A stretch of 64,000 bases of DNA from Streptomyces noursei ATCC 11455 (GCF_001704275.1 NZ_CP011533.1:9610001-9674000), one strand, 5' to 3'. Positions 1 to 8,863 are shown, numbered from the stretch's first letter. The notes: generated by a model from the sequence alone, not told the origin. Program-made: numbers and translations.

Positions 1-731
1 ACGGTGACGTGCTTCTTGGCGGCCTCCTTGAAGGCGTACCGCAGGTTCTTGATACTCGAGAAGTCACCCTTGTCGAAGCCGGGGAACGTGTTCTCGGTGG
101 CGCCGAAGCTCTGGCTGATCACATCGCCGACGCCACGTTTGATCATGGCTCTCTCGGCGTCCATCATCTCCGGCAGACCGGTGGTGCCCTCGGTCTCGGA
201 GACCGCCGTCTCCACCAGGACGATCTTCGCGTCGGGCGCCACGGCGTGTGCCATCTCGACGTCGAGGGTGGTCTCGCCGGCCCAGCCGGTCATGTCGGGG
301 TTCTTGGGGTCGAAGGCAGGGACGTTGCCCCACTTGACCACGTTCACCTTGGTGCTGGGGATGCCGAACTGCTTGCTGTAGACGTCCAGATCGTGCTGGA
401 CGGTCGGGGAGCCGAAGGAGTCCACGATGACGATCGTGCGGCCCTTGCCCGTGATTCCCTTCCTGTACAGCGCGTTGAGGTTGTACGCCGTGCGGTACTG
501 GAGGGGGTTGTAGCAGGCGAGCTTGAACTTGGCCCGGCACTCCGCGATGGACAGCGGGCTGCCCACGCCGTGCACCAACTGGTGCCCGGCGACGGCCGGG
601 ACGGCCTTGGTGTGCGGCACTGCGGCGGTACCGGTACCGGCGAGCGGGGTGGTCGCCAGAGCGACGACGGTGAGGGCGGCGGTTGCGGCCGTCGTGGCCG
701 CGGCGCGTCCACGTGGGCGGGCTATGCGCAT
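1..731 (-). CDS. Secreted S53 (sedolisin) family serine peptidase, 5' part only
   Basis: The gene starts at ATG 731 and runs off the left edge, so only about 243 N-terminal residues are visible. Residues 1-37 are a signal peptide: several Arg, then a long Ala/Thr/Leu stretch. The segment GETTLDVEMAHAVAP carries the E-x-x-x-D pair (E153, D157) typical of sedolisin catalytic Glu/Asp; the SGTS serine motif would lie beyond the window. No long pro-domain precedes the catalytic part, unlike many S53 enzymes, so it may be a short-propeptide form. The ribosome site is AGGGAG, about 7 bases before ATG. An IS5 element begins at 747, only 15 bp upstream of the start, so the native promoter is separated from the gene by two tandem IS copies. 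Expected role: acid-type extracellular proteolysis. The catalytic Ser and C-terminus cannot be checked. Confidence 0.85.
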   Translation of the reverse strand, partial: MRIARPRGRAAATTAATAALTVVALATTPLAGTGTAAVPHTKAVPAVAGHQLVHGVGSPLSIAECRAKFKLACYNPLQYRTAYNLNALYRKGITGKGRTIVIVDSFGSPTVQHDLDVYSKQFGIPSTKVNVVKWGNVPAFDPKNPDMTGWAGETTLDVEMAHAVAPDAKIVLVETAVSETEGTTGLPEMMDAERAMIKRGVGDVISQSFGATENTFPGFDKGDFSSIKNLRYAFKEAAKKHVT

Positions 732-746
732 GAATTCTCCCTGAGT

Positions 747-1642
747 GAACCTCTTTCATCCTGAGTATTGGCAGGTCAAGAGGGTGTGCACGGCTGCCAC
801 AGTCCTGCCGATGCGGTTGGTTGAGCAGCGCGCTCGCCGCAGCAGTCGCCAGGACTTGAGGCGGGCGAAGGCGCGTTCGCCGGGAGCGCGCAGGCCGGCG
901 TGGTCGCGGTTGTACTGCTGGTAGTGCTCGGGCAGGTCGCGGTAGCCGTAGTACGGGGTGCGGACAGTGGCGCCGGCGCCCTGGTAAGCGCGGTCGGCCA
1001 GGACGAGGATCTGGCGGCTGAGGCAGGCCTGGACGATGCCGTGGGCGCGTGCTGCGGTCAGGTCGTGGGTTCGGCCCGGCGTTGCCCGTGAGAACCACAG
1101 CGGTGTGCCGTCGGGACGTGCGATGACCTGGACGTTCATGCCATGCTTCTTGTGTTTCTGCGAGTAGTACGGCTCGTCGGCCTTGATGCGGTCGGTGGGG
1201 ATGAGCGTGCCGTCGAGGATGACGAAGTCGCCTTCGCCCAAGCCGACGAGGGCCTCGTGCAGTCCCGGCGCCCACGAGGCGAGGACTTCGACGGTCTCGT
1301 GTACATACCGCCACGCGGTGGCCTCGGAAACTCCGAACCCGGCACCGACCTGTGCCAACGTCTCGTTCTTCCGCAGGTGTGCCAGAACCAGAAGGGCCTG
1401 CTTGAAGCAGCTCAACCTCCGCCAGGCCGAGCGAAGTTCACGCCTTCGGGCGTAGATGAGCCAGGAGACGTGCTCGACCAGCTCGTGCGGGACGTCGAGC
1501 ATGGAAGGATACGGAACCAACAAAGCCCCCCGCGGCCGATGGCGTGTTGAGTGAGATCACCACACCAACGACGAGGGGCTTCGCCATGTCACCCCACCTG
1601 ACCAGCCCATTTCACCCGGCCGGAACAGGATGAAAGAGGTTC
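747..1642 (-). mobile_element. IS5-family element, copy 1 (896 bp, diverged)
   Basis: Terminal inverted repeats are GAACCTCTTTCATCCTG at the left and its complement at the right. The 3-bp target duplication is AGT (744-746 and 1643-1645). It is clearly related to, but diverged from, the near-identical copies at 1646, 34779 and 41361. It abuts copy 2 with a single shared AGT between them, so one copy inserted into the target duplication of the other. Confidence 0.9.
756..1523 (-). CDS. IS5-family DDE transposase (copy 1)
   Basis: The 255-residue transposase is the only gene of the 747-1642 element and is uninterrupted. An N-terminal helix-turn-helix (around FGVSEATAWRYVHE) precedes the DDE core: first Asp in VILDGTLIPTDR, second Asp in VLADRAYQGAG, Glu in GERAFARLKSW. 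The start used is TTG 1523, matching the start of the sister copies; an internal ATG at 1502 is possible. It carries many amino-acid differences from the other three copies, so it is an older lineage that still looks capable of coding. Confidence 0.88.
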   Translation of the reverse strand: MLVPYPSMLDVPHELVEHVSWLIYARRRELRSAWRRLSCFKQALLVLAHLRKNETLAQVGAGFGVSEATAWRYVHETVEVLASWAPGLHEALVGLGEGDFVILDGTLIPTDRIKADEPYYSQKHKKHGMNVQVIARPDGTPLWFSRATPGRTHDLTAARAHGIVQACLSRQILVLADRAYQGAGATVRTPYYGYRDLPEHYQQYNRDHAGLRAPGERAFARLKSWRLLRRARCSTNRIGRTVAAVHTLLTCQYSG

Positions 1643-1645
1643 AGT

Positions 1646-2543
1646 GAACCTCTTTCATCCTGCCTCTGCGAGGGTGAAATGCCTGGTCAGAGGGGAGTTG
1701 GTGACAAGACAGGGCCCCTGGTCGTTGCTGTGGTGACATCACTCATCACGCAGCGTCCGAGGAGCCCTGTTGGTTCCGTATTCTTCCATGCGCGACGTCC
1801 CGCACGAACTCGTTGAGCACGTTTCCTGGCTGATCCATGCCCGCCGGCAGGAGCTGAACTCGCCCTGGCGACGGCTCGGTTGCTTCAAGCAGGCCCTACT
1901 GGTGTTGGCGCACCTTCGGAAGAACGAGACGTTCGCGCAGGTCGGAGCCGGTTTCGGGGTATCGGAGGCGACGGCTTGGCGGTACGTGGACGAGACCTTG
2001 ATGATCCTCGCCTCGTGGGCACCCGGCCTGCGCGAGGCCCTGGTGGGCCTGGGTGAGGGCGACTTCGTCGTCGTTGACGGGACACTGATCCCCACCGACC
2101 GCATCGCCGCAGACGAGCCGTACTACAGCCAAAAACACAAGCGGCACGGAATGAACGTGCAGGTCATCGCGTCCCCAGACGGCACTCCACTGTGGTTCTC
2201 CCGCGCGTTGCCCGGACGCACCCACGACCTGACCGCGGCACGGGCTCACGGCATCGTCCAGGCCTGCCTCACCAGGCAGATCCTCGTCCTGGCCGACCGC
2301 GCCTACCAAGGCGCCGGCGCAACCGTCCGCACCCCCTACAAGAACCACCGCGAACAACCCGACCACTACCAACTGTTCAACCGCGACCACGCCCGCCTCC
2401 GAGCACCAGGCGAACGCGCCTTCGCCCAACTCAAGCAATGGCGGACCCTCCGCCAGGCACGATGCTCAACCAACCGCATCAGCCGCATCGTCCAGGCCGT
2501 TCACACGCTCCTGACCTGCGACTACTCAGGATGAAAGAGGTTC
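1646..2543 (+). mobile_element. IS5-family element, copy 2 (898 bp)
   Basis: Inverted repeats GAACCTCTTTCATCCTG...CAGGATGAAAGAGGTTC; AGT duplication at 1643-1645 and 2544-2546. Nearly identical to the elements at 34779-35676 and 41361-42258. Head-to-head with copy 1: the two transposase genes diverge. Confidence 0.93.
1770..2534 (+). CDS. IS5-family DDE transposase (copy 2)
   Basis: Intact 254-residue transposase. Helix-turn-helix near FGVSEATAWRYVDE; catalytic triad in VVVDGTLIPTDR (Asp), VLADRAYQGAG (Asp) and GERAFAQLKQW (Glu). Start TTG 1770 is chosen because GGAG sits five bases upstream (1761-1764); ATG 1788 is the alternative. The stop overlaps the right terminal repeat region. Apart from one or two residues the protein equals those at 34903-35667 and 41370-42134, so this lineage transposed recently. 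Confidence 0.92.
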   Translation: MVPYSSMRDVPHELVEHVSWLIHARRQELNSPWRRLGCFKQALLVLAHLRKNETFAQVGAGFGVSEATAWRYVDETLMILASWAPGLREALVGLGEGDFVVVDGTLIPTDRIAADEPYYSQKHKRHGMNVQVIASPDGTPLWFSRALPGRTHDLTAARAHGIVQACLTRQILVLADRAYQGAGATVRTPYKNHREQPDHYQLFNRDHARLRAPGERAFAQLKQWRTLRQARCSTNRISRIVQAVHTLLTCDYSG

Positions 2544-2645
2544 AGTGAGCTTCTTCAGAGGGGCCACTGATTGGGTGACGGCGGTCGGCCCGTAACGAGC
2601 AGGGCTCCCTGACTGTTGGGCGAGATGTCTGACGTCTCAACCACC

Positions 2646-3398
2646 CGGCCAGGGAGCCCTGTTGGTCACCTATCCTTGCGCACTGGTCCTACCGCACGCA
2701 CTCGTGGAGTGGTCACGGTGCTGATCGTCGCCCGCGAGGGTGACCGCAGGTGCAAGCTGCGGCCTTCACAGCGCGATCGTGGCGCTGGTGTACCTCCGCG
2801 AGCACACCACCCACGCCAAGCTGACGGCCAGCTTCCGCATCAGCGAAGAAACCGCCCACGCCTACGTACACAGTGTGATCAAACTCCTCGCCTCCCGGGC
2901 ACCATCCCTTACCCAGGCTCTCCGTCGGGCCCGACCGGAATACGTTCTTGTCGACGGCACCCTCGCCGGATGCGACCGTGTCGGCGGCGGCACAGCCGAC
3001 TACTCCGGCAAGGCCAAACGACACGGCGTGAACATCCAAGCCGTCACTGGGCCCGCCGGAGAACTCCTTTGGTACTCGCCCGCGTTGCCCGGCGGGCCGT
3101 CGACATCACTGCGGCCCGAACCCACCGCATCGCCACCACCCGCGAGCATCTGAAGATCCCCGCCCTCGCGAACAAGGCCTACCAGGGCCCCGGCGGAACG
3201 GTCTGCACCCCCTTCAAACGACACCGCGGACACAAGCTCACCACCACACAGAAGGCCGTCAACCGTGCACGCTCCCGACTGCGCAGCCCAATCGAAGGCG
3301 CCTTCGCCCGACTCAAGACCTGGCACATCTTCCACCGAGCACGCTGCAGCCCCAACCACCTCACATCAATGACTTGGATGATGCTCCCGATGCGGTAG
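2646..3398 (+). pseudogene. IS5-family transposase, multiply frameshifted
   Basis: Transposase similarity runs across at least three frames. The middle part (about 2770-3105) reads through helix-turn-helix and first catalytic Asp (VLVDGTLAGCDR). The last third (about 3100-3360) is in another frame: ANKAYQGPGGTV, where the usual D of ADKGYQG is N, and IEGAFARLKTW. The N-terminal 100 bases contain further stops. At least two frameshifts plus the D-to-N change make this dead. It resembles the groups at 11664 and 24008 more than the neighbouring 1770 copy. Confidence 0.75.
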
Positions 3399-3600
3399 TG
3401 GCTGTAGCGGCAGACGGTGGGCGATGCTGATCGTGAAACCGGCTGCAAGGCGGGTGTAGGTGTCCCGCAGCGCAGGTGTGCCAGCGCCAGAACAGCCTGC
3501 CGGCCTGTGGTACGCCGCCGCGCCCCGATCTCCTGGAGGTCCACCATCAGCTGTCCGGTGAGGAACGGCAGGGAGCGCTGGGGGAAGGGCGCAGTGCCTG
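3365..3600 (-). pseudogene. IS5-family transposase, N-terminal scrap
   Basis: On the minus strand a short segment reads LPFLTGQLMVDLQEIGARRR...AVLALAHLRCG and then, in another frame, a helix-turn-helix like that of the transposase at 11664-12428. Only about the first third of a gene remains; it abuts the frameshifted IS5 pseudogene on the opposite strand. Confidence 0.6.
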
Positions 3601-3804
3601 GTGTGACGGTTGGGGACTGTTTTCGGCGACCACGAGGCTGGCAGCGGTATGGCCGCCGCCGGCGGAGGTCGGTCCGCCGGTCGAGTGCGTGCGACATGGC
3701 TCTGGGGCGGCGCGCCCGGTGGGGCGGTCGTGCCGGGCGGCCGGGGCGCCCGGCGGCTCAGCGGCGGCCGGACCGCGCGGGACCGGCGTCCCGTCTTCGG
3801 CGGC

Positions 3805-4662
3805 TCACCCTTTGACCGCGCCGGTGGTCAGGCCCGCGCCGATCCGCCGCTGGACGAGGGCGAAGAAGACCGCGACGGGCAGCGCGGTGAGGGTGGCGCC
3901 GGCCATCAGTCCGCCGTAGTCGGTGCCGAAGCTGGTCTGGAAGGACAGCAGCCAGATGCTGAGGGTCTGCTTGTCGTTGCTGGAGAGCAGGACGTAGGCG
4001 AGGACGTACTCGTTCCACGCCTGGACCAGGGCGTAGATGGAGGTCGCCACCAGGCCCGGGGCGAGCAGCGGGAGGACGACCCGGCGGAAGGCTCCCAGGC
4101 GGGTGCAGCCGTCGGTCATCGCGGCCTCCTCCAGCTCCACCGGGACGGCGGCGATGAAGCCGCGCAGCAGCCAGACCGTGAACGGCAGCATGAAGACGAG
4201 GTAGGTGAGGATGACGCCGGGCAGGCTGTCGGTCAGTCCGGCGTCGCTCAGCAGCAGGTAGACGGGGATGATCAGACCGGCCAGCGGGATCATCTGGACG
4301 CCGAGGATGATCAGGACTAGGGCCTTGCGCCCGGCGAACGAGAAGCGGGCGAGGGCGAAGGCCGCGAGGGTGCCGATCAGCAGGGAGACCAGCACGGTGC
4401 CGACGCCGATCAGGACGCTGGAGCGGACGTTGGCCCAGAACGTCGGGGTGCTCAGGGCGCGGCGGAAGTGTTCCAGCGTCAGGTGGTCGGGCCAGAGGTG
4501 CGGCGGATCGGCGTGGATCTCGGTGGCCGGGCGGAACGCGGTGAGCAGCATCCAGTAGAGCGGGAAGGCCATCAGCGCGCTGAAGGCGAGGCCGAGGGCG
4601 TTCGCCGTCGCGCGCCGTCGTCGGCGGCCGGGGGCGTGCCCGGTACGTGGGGCTGTGTTCAC
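3805..4662 (-). CDS. Carbohydrate ABC transporter permease, MalG/CUT1 type
   Basis: This 285-residue inner-membrane permease is the second of two that form the channel of a sugar importer. About six hydrophobic segments are visible, the first at FSALMAFPLYWMLLTAF. The EAA loop that docks the ATPase is VELEEAAMTDGCTRLGAFRR. The GTG start at 4662 overlaps the upstream permease stop by four bases (GTGA), so the genes are translationally coupled. No ATPase gene is present; CUT1 systems of Streptomyces commonly share MsiK, encoded elsewhere. No glycoside hydrolase gene follows; IS5 debris begins about 200 bp downstream. The substrate cannot be told from sequence. Confidence 0.9.
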   Translation of the reverse strand: MNTAPRTGHAPGRRRRRATANALGLAFSALMAFPLYWMLLTAFRPATEIHADPPHLWPDHLTLEHFRRALSTPTFWANVRSSVLIGVGTVLVSLLIGTLAAFALARFSFAGRKALVLIILGVQMIPLAGLIIPVYLLLSDAGLTDSLPGVILTYLVFMLPFTVWLLRGFIAAVPVELEEAAMTDGCTRLGAFRRVVLPLLAPGLVATSIYALVQAWNEYVLAYVLLSSNDKQTLSIWLLSFQTSFGTDYGGLMAGATLTALPVAVFFALVQRRIGAGLTTGAVKG

Positions 4663-5621
4663 TCGGCCGCTCCCAGGTGGACGAGCTGGCGCACGTAGAC
4701 GACCGCGCCGCCCAGCAGCATCAGGACGGTGAGGACGGCGATGGCCGCGCCGGCGCTGTAGCGGTTGACGGCGAAGGACTCGATGAACGAGTAGACGCCG
4801 AGAAGGTAGTAGTCCTTCTCCGGTTGGCCGCCGCGCATCAGCCAGATCTGGTTGAACACGCCGAAGTCCCAGATGGCGCACAGCGAGGTGACCAGGACGG
4901 CGGACGGTTTGATCACCGGCCAGGTGACGTGCCGGAACAGCTGGCCGGGGCGGGCGCCGTCGACCAGTGCCGCCTCCTCCAGTTCGGCCGGCACCTGGCT
5001 GAGCGCGGCCTGCAGGGTCAGCGCGGCGAACGGGACGGCGCCCCAGACCACCACGCCGGTGATGACGGCGAAGCCCTGCCAGGGGTTCTCGAACCAGTTG
5101 TGCTTGCTGAAGTCGAGTCCCGGCAGCAGGCCGAGGAGCCAGTTGACGACGCCGTAGTCGGCGTCCGAGAGCCAGCGGAAGATGGAGGCGGCGACCATGA
5201 CCGGCATGGCCCAGACGGCGACCAGGACGCCGGTCATGACCGTCCGCACCCATGGTGAGACCCGTCGCATCAGCAGCGCCACCAGGAGCGACAGCACCAT
5301 CGTGGCCGCGACGCAGGCGACGGTGAACAGGGCGGTGCGGCCGACGACGGTCCAGAAGAAGCCGTCGGAGAGGATCGAGCGGTAGTGGGCCAGCCCGGCC
5401 CACGGCGGCGTGGCCCCGGAGAACAGTTCGCGCCGGGTCATGTCCTGGAAGGACAGCACCACCAGGTCGACGAGCGGGTAGCCGAGGACCGCGGCGAGGG
5501 CGAGCACGGTCGGCGCGATCAGCAGATACGGCAGCGCCCGTCGCCGGATGGTGCGCCGCGGGCGGGGTGCCCGGGCCGGTCGCGGCGGCCGGGCGGCGCG
5601 GGGCGGTCCGGGCAGTTCCAC
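4659..5621 (-). CDS. Carbohydrate ABC transporter permease, MalF/CUT1 type
   Basis: A 320-residue membrane permease, first of the two in the operon. After a Pro/Arg-rich cytoplasmic start (residues 1-30) the first membrane segment is LPYLLIAPTVLALAAVLGYP; about six follow. The EAA loop reads AELEEAALVDGARPGQLFRH. Start GTG 5621 is used; GTG 5630 is an in-frame alternative, nearer the end of the upstream gene. It lies 14 bp after the binding-protein gene and overlaps the next permease by four bases, giving a three-gene operon. Confidence 0.9.
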   Translation of the reverse strand: MELPGPPRAARPPRPARAPRPRRTIRRRALPYLLIAPTVLALAAVLGYPLVDLVVLSFQDMTRRELFSGATPPWAGLAHYRSILSDGFFWTVVGRTALFTVACVAATMVLSLLVALLMRRVSPWVRTVMTGVLVAVWAMPVMVAASIFRWLSDADYGVVNWLLGLLPGLDFSKHNWFENPWQGFAVITGVVVWGAVPFAALTLQAALSQVPAELEEAALVDGARPGQLFRHVTWPVIKPSAVLVTSLCAIWDFGVFNQIWLMRGGQPEKDYYLLGVYSFIESFAVNRYSAGAAIAVLTVLMLLGGAVVYVRQLVHLGAAE

Positions 5622-5635
5622 GCTCCCCACCGCCC

Positions 5636-6931
5636 TCAGTTCTCGTTGATCACGGCGTCGATGCGGCGGTCCGCGGCCCGCGCGGCGTCCGGCACCGACT
5701 GTTTCCCGGTCGCGATGTCCTGGAGCGTCTCCTGGAGGACGTTGGACTTCTCCACGGCTCCCCAGCCGGGGGCCAGCGGGGTCACCCAGCCGCGGGTGGC
5801 GGCCTGTGCGGCGGGGCCGTTGACGCTGTCTGCGGCCACTTCCTTGAGCTGGGCGGTGTTGTTGGGGAGGGTGTCGGCGGCTATCAGGCGGCGCTGGGAG
5901 GTTCGGTCGGTGAACAGCCGGATCCAGTCCTGGGCGAGGTCCTGGTTCTCGGACTTGGCGGGGACGGCCAGGGTGGAGCCGCCCAGGAACGACGGCATCA
6001 TCTTGCCGGAGGGGCCGGGGAAGGCGAACGTGCCGAACTTCCCGTGCAGCGCCGGGTCGCCGCCCGATCTGCTGTCGGTCGCGGCCTTGGCCTCCCAGGT
6101 GTTGCCGTAGAACATGCCGACCTTGCCCTGGCCGACGACCGCCGGCTCGTCGCCGTTGTCCTTGGAACGGTCGCCGGTGTAATAGGAGTCGAGGAGGTCC
6201 TTCCAGGCGGTGAGTCCGGCGACGGAACGGGCGGAGGAGAGCGCGCCGTGCCAGCGGCCGTCTTTTCCGCGCGCCGCTATCTCGCCGCCGGCGTCCTTGA
6301 CGAAGGCCATCGCCGCGTACCAATAGCGGCCGGGCATGTAGAAGGCCGAGAAATTCTTGTCGGTGGCTCCGAACTTCGCCTTGAGTTTGTCGAGATCGGC
6401 GCGGAGTTCGGTATAGCTGCGCGGGGCCCGGGTCACGCCGACCTGGGCGAGCAGATCGGTGCGGTAGATTCCCACCCGGGCACCGACGTAATACGGGACA
6501 CAGTAGGTCTTGCCGTCGTTCCGGCAGGCGTCGCGAAGTGCCGGCAGCCATTCGGCGGAGTGGTCGAATTTCGCCGGATCGACGGCTGCGAAGGCCCCGT
6601 TGACAATGTAATTGGTGGTCTCGCTGTTGCCCATTTCGATCACGTCGGGGACTTTGCGTCCGGCCAGTGCGGCGTCGATCTTCTGGTTCTTCGTGGTCCA
6701 CTGCTGGTACTGCACGGTGACCTTGATCTTGGGATAGGTCCTCCGGAAGCGGTCGTTGACCTCGTTCACCAGATCCGGCCAGCTCTCCTGGGCGTCCACG
6801 GTCAGCCAGACCGTGAGCTCCCCCGTGCGGTCCGCGGCGGCGACCGGTCTGCCGCCACCGCAGCCTGCTACCGCGCCCATCAGGACCATCGCTCCCAGGC
6901 CCGCCGCCAAACGGGAGATGCGCTCGGCCAT
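5636..6931 (-). CDS. Extracellular sugar-binding lipoprotein (SBP family 1)
   Basis: The 431-residue solute-binding protein is the first gene of the ABC operon. The signal sequence ends in lipobox VAGC, with Cys24 the lipidated residue, so it is anchored outside the membrane. The mature part has the family-1 SBP pattern: TGELTVWL near the start, KVPDVIEMGNSE, and aromatic-rich ligand-cleft segments such as FYMPGRYWYAAMAF. ATG 6931 has an excellent GGAGGAG site six bases upstream. It binds a sugar or oligosaccharide and delivers it to the permeases. A LacI or similar regulator would be expected upstream but is not seen; that stretch holds IS30-like debris. Confidence 0.92.
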   Translation of the reverse strand: MAERISRLAAGLGAMVLMGAVAGCGGGRPVAAADRTGELTVWLTVDAQESWPDLVNEVNDRFRRTYPKIKVTVQYQQWTTKNQKIDAALAGRKVPDVIEMGNSETTNYIVNGAFAAVDPAKFDHSAEWLPALRDACRNDGKTYCVPYYVGARVGIYRTDLLAQVGVTRAPRSYTELRADLDKLKAKFGATDKNFSAFYMPGRYWYAAMAFVKDAGGEIAARGKDGRWHGALSSARSVAGLTAWKDLLDSYYTGDRSKDNGDEPAVVGQGKVGMFYGNTWEAKAATDSRSGGDPALHGKFGTFAFPGPSGKMMPSFLGGSTLAVPAKSENQDLAQDWIRLFTDRTSQRRLIAADTLPNNTAQLKEVAADSVNGPAAQAATRGWVTPLAPGWGAVEKSNVLQETLQDIATGKQSVPDAARAADRRIDAVINEN

Positions 6932-6949
6932 GATCTCCTCCGTCGGGTT

Positions 6950-7120
6950 GTCGGAACCGGCTGGGATGCCGATGCGTTGCATCTCCCGGCACACGGTGGC
7001 CGAGCTGTGGCCTACCTCTGCCGTGATGGCTCTGACAGTCACCTCCTCGCGTAGCCGGCCGGACACATGCAGACGTTTGACGTGGCCGAGATATTGGCCT
7101 GGAGCGGCAGGAGCCAACGT
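6950..7120 (-). pseudogene. IS30-like transposase N-terminal scrap
   Basis: The minus strand reads GQYLGHVKRLHVSGRLREE followed by VRAITAEVGHSSATVCREM. This matches the helix-turn-helix region of IS30 transposases (compare GVRAIARRLGRLPSTVSREL in the IS30 at 39929). The frame is open into the binding-protein gene but the segment lacks a DDE part. A truncated regulator HTH is a weaker alternative. Confidence 0.45.
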
Positions 7121-7259
7121 TGGACGAGTCGACGGGCGAAAGCACCCCTTCACATCGTTGCTACCCGCCACCTGATGTGTCCCCCAATCCATGCTTGGAA
7201 GTATCCCGAAACCGATAGTTGACGGCCATTTAAAGAGGTGCAATTTCGGCGACAGCTTG

Positions 7260-8162
7260 AGGTCTATTCACGGGGGTTTTCGGCCTGCTGTTCTTGATCA
7301 CGAGGGCGGCCCTGCTGGGTAGCGTGACGTTTGCGACGACGTCAGTTTTCTGCCGGGGCAGGGCCGTTGGGCTGGAACGTTACGACAGGGCTGGATGCCG
7401 ATCAACTTGATGGGCTGGTCACACGGGTCCACCAAGAGCTCGTGGAGGACCCGGATCCGCCGGTGTCACCGGGGCGGATGTGGGCGCTGGGCCTGTACAA
7501 GTCGGTGGTGCTGGTGCTGTTCCTGCTGCGGCAGAACCCGGTGCAGGAGGCGGCCGCCGAGCTGTTCGGGATCTCCCAGGCCACTGTCTCCAGACGATGG
7601 ACGGCCCTGCTGCCGGTGGCGGAGAAGGTCCTGGCCCGCCACGTTCCCGATCCGGCCAAGGCGTCTGCCGGGCGGATCGTCCTGGTCGATGGCACCTGGT
7701 CACGACGTGGGACTGGACAAGCCAGGGCACCACGATGTTCTGCGGCAAACACCGCGACACCGGATTCAACCTGCAGTCGCCGTCACCCTCGCCGGCGACC
7801 TCCTCGCAGTCTGCGCCCCCGTGCCCGGCAGCCGGCACGACATCCACGCCTGGCGCCAGTCCCACTTCCCCGAGGCATTCGCCGAACGCGAGGGCATCGG
7901 CGACCTGGGCTACATCGGCTCCGGACTGCTCCCACCCAGACGCAAGCCGCCTGGCCAGGAACGATCCGCAGGAGACAAGGTAGCCAACCGCTCCGACAAC
8001 ACGCTCCGAGCCGCAATCGAACGGGCCATCGCACACCTGAAGAACTGGAAGATTCTCGCCACCCGCTACCGCGGCCCCCTCACACGCTTCACTCTCGTCA
8101 CCAAGACCGTCACCGCCCTCGCTTTCTACAAGAAAGGCTGGTGAAACACCGTGAATAGACCT
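7260..8162 (+). mobile_element. IS5-family element of the 904-bp group, degraded copy
   Basis: Ends AGGTCTATTCACGG and CCGTGAATAGACCT are inverted repeats matching the elements at 11462-13269 and 38781-39684. The right flank begins CCTGA, the left ends AGCTTG, so no target duplication remains: one flank has been rearranged. Confidence 0.82.
7331..8144 (+). pseudogene. IS5-family transposase with two single-base deletions
   Basis: Compared with the intact homologue at 38850-39665, the frame is open from ATG 7331 to about 7697. There one T is missing (caccTGG against caccTTGG), and at about 7776 one A is missing (ctgcagTCGCC against ctgcagATCGCC). The three pieces then cover the whole 271-residue protein, including the catalytic regions VLVDGT and RAIAHLKNWK. 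Two separate frameshifts show an old, inactive copy. Confidence 0.88.
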
Positions 8163-8171
8163 CCTGACATC

Positions 8172-8426
8172 TTAATTTTCAATTCCTTTGGCGCGAGAGA
8201 GGGGTACGATGTCTGAGTGTAGGGAAATGACTCCGAGAGTAATACGCGACGATTCGCTCGCGTGTAGCGGCATCGATTCCTCGGGATGTCGTTGTAGCAG
8301 CGAATCGCCGCCTGTTGTGACAGGCGAGGGGTACTGTCGAAGTTGTTGATAGTCCGCCATGAATGCCGACGGGTGTGACATTAAATTGATTAACATCTTG
8401 CCGCTAGATAAAGGCGGGCTCGTCAT
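8172..8426 (-). CDS. Small unknown protein, start overlapping the HTH gene
   Basis: An 84-residue reading frame whose ATG overlaps the TGA of the upstream helix-turn-helix gene (ATGA at 8423-8426), which suggests translational coupling. No family is recognised; Ser, Pro and Leu are frequent and no membrane segment is evident. It ends ten bases before the dead IS5 element, so the original C-terminus may be lost. Base composition here is lower in GC than the surroundings. The overlap is the only real support. Confidence 0.35.
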   Translation of the reverse strand: MTSPPLSSGKMLINLMSHPSAFMADYQQLRQYPSPVTTGGDSLLQRHPEESMPLHASESSRITLGVISLHSDIVPLSRAKGIEN

Positions 8427-8683
8427 CTGTCAATGGGTGGATGATTTGTGACTTTCGATGCCTGCTGTTGTCGAACTCGGCGGTCCCGTTCGACTTTCAA
8501 TATGTGAGATTCGAGGAACAGGTGAACTTTTTTACCGCGACGATAGCTTGCTGTCGGGGTCAAGTAGCCCCGTTTGACCCATTGTCGAATGCAGGCCGGT
8601 GTGACATGAGCGACTGCTGCAGCCTCCTTTGTGGTCAGTAGGCGATGCCTTGGGTTATCGTAATTGGGCAGGGAGTGGGGCAT
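8423..8683 (-). CDS. Small helix-turn-helix (MerR/excisionase-like) protein
   Basis: An 86-residue protein with one DNA-binding domain: LLTTKEAAAVAHVTPACIRQWVKRGYL (residues about 14-40, given in part as TKEAAAVAHVTPACIRQWVK) has the HTH_17/excisionase pattern, followed by a basic wing YRRGKKVHLF. ATG 8683 is chosen because GGAG lies seven bases upstream; ATG 8695 has no site. Excisionase-like proteins direct recombination or repress mobile-element genes. Its neighbour is an ImmA-type peptidase, a pairing typical of integrative elements, but no integrase is present in the window. A 60-codon frame at 8655-8840 between the two genes is too weak to call. Confidence 0.6.
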   Translation of the reverse strand: MPHSLPNYDNPRHRLLTTKEAAAVAHVTPACIRQWVKRGYLTPTASYRRGKKVHLFLESHILKVERDRRVRQQQASKVTNHPPIDR

Positions 8684-8863
8684 CGGTAACTCCATGCATC
8701 AGAGGAGTAGGGGTGAGGTTGCTACTACTGGTAGGGGAAGTATCCTCTGCCGCCGTAGCCTGAATTTTTGCGATTCGTCTGTAGTTGGAGGCTGCCTTGA
8801 ATCTATGCAGTGATTTTCCGTTGACTAAGTAGAGATCCATTGGGTAATGGTGGAGCTGGTGGA

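Noticed and set aside
64..1314. Long minus-strand open frame over the peptidase gene and IS5 copy 1
   Set aside because: It is an Arg/Pro-rich shadow of the real genes in other frames, with no domain.
3476..4320. Overlapping plus-strand frames over the ABC permease genes
   Set aside because: Antisense to clear permease genes; composition is typical of GC-rich shadow frames.
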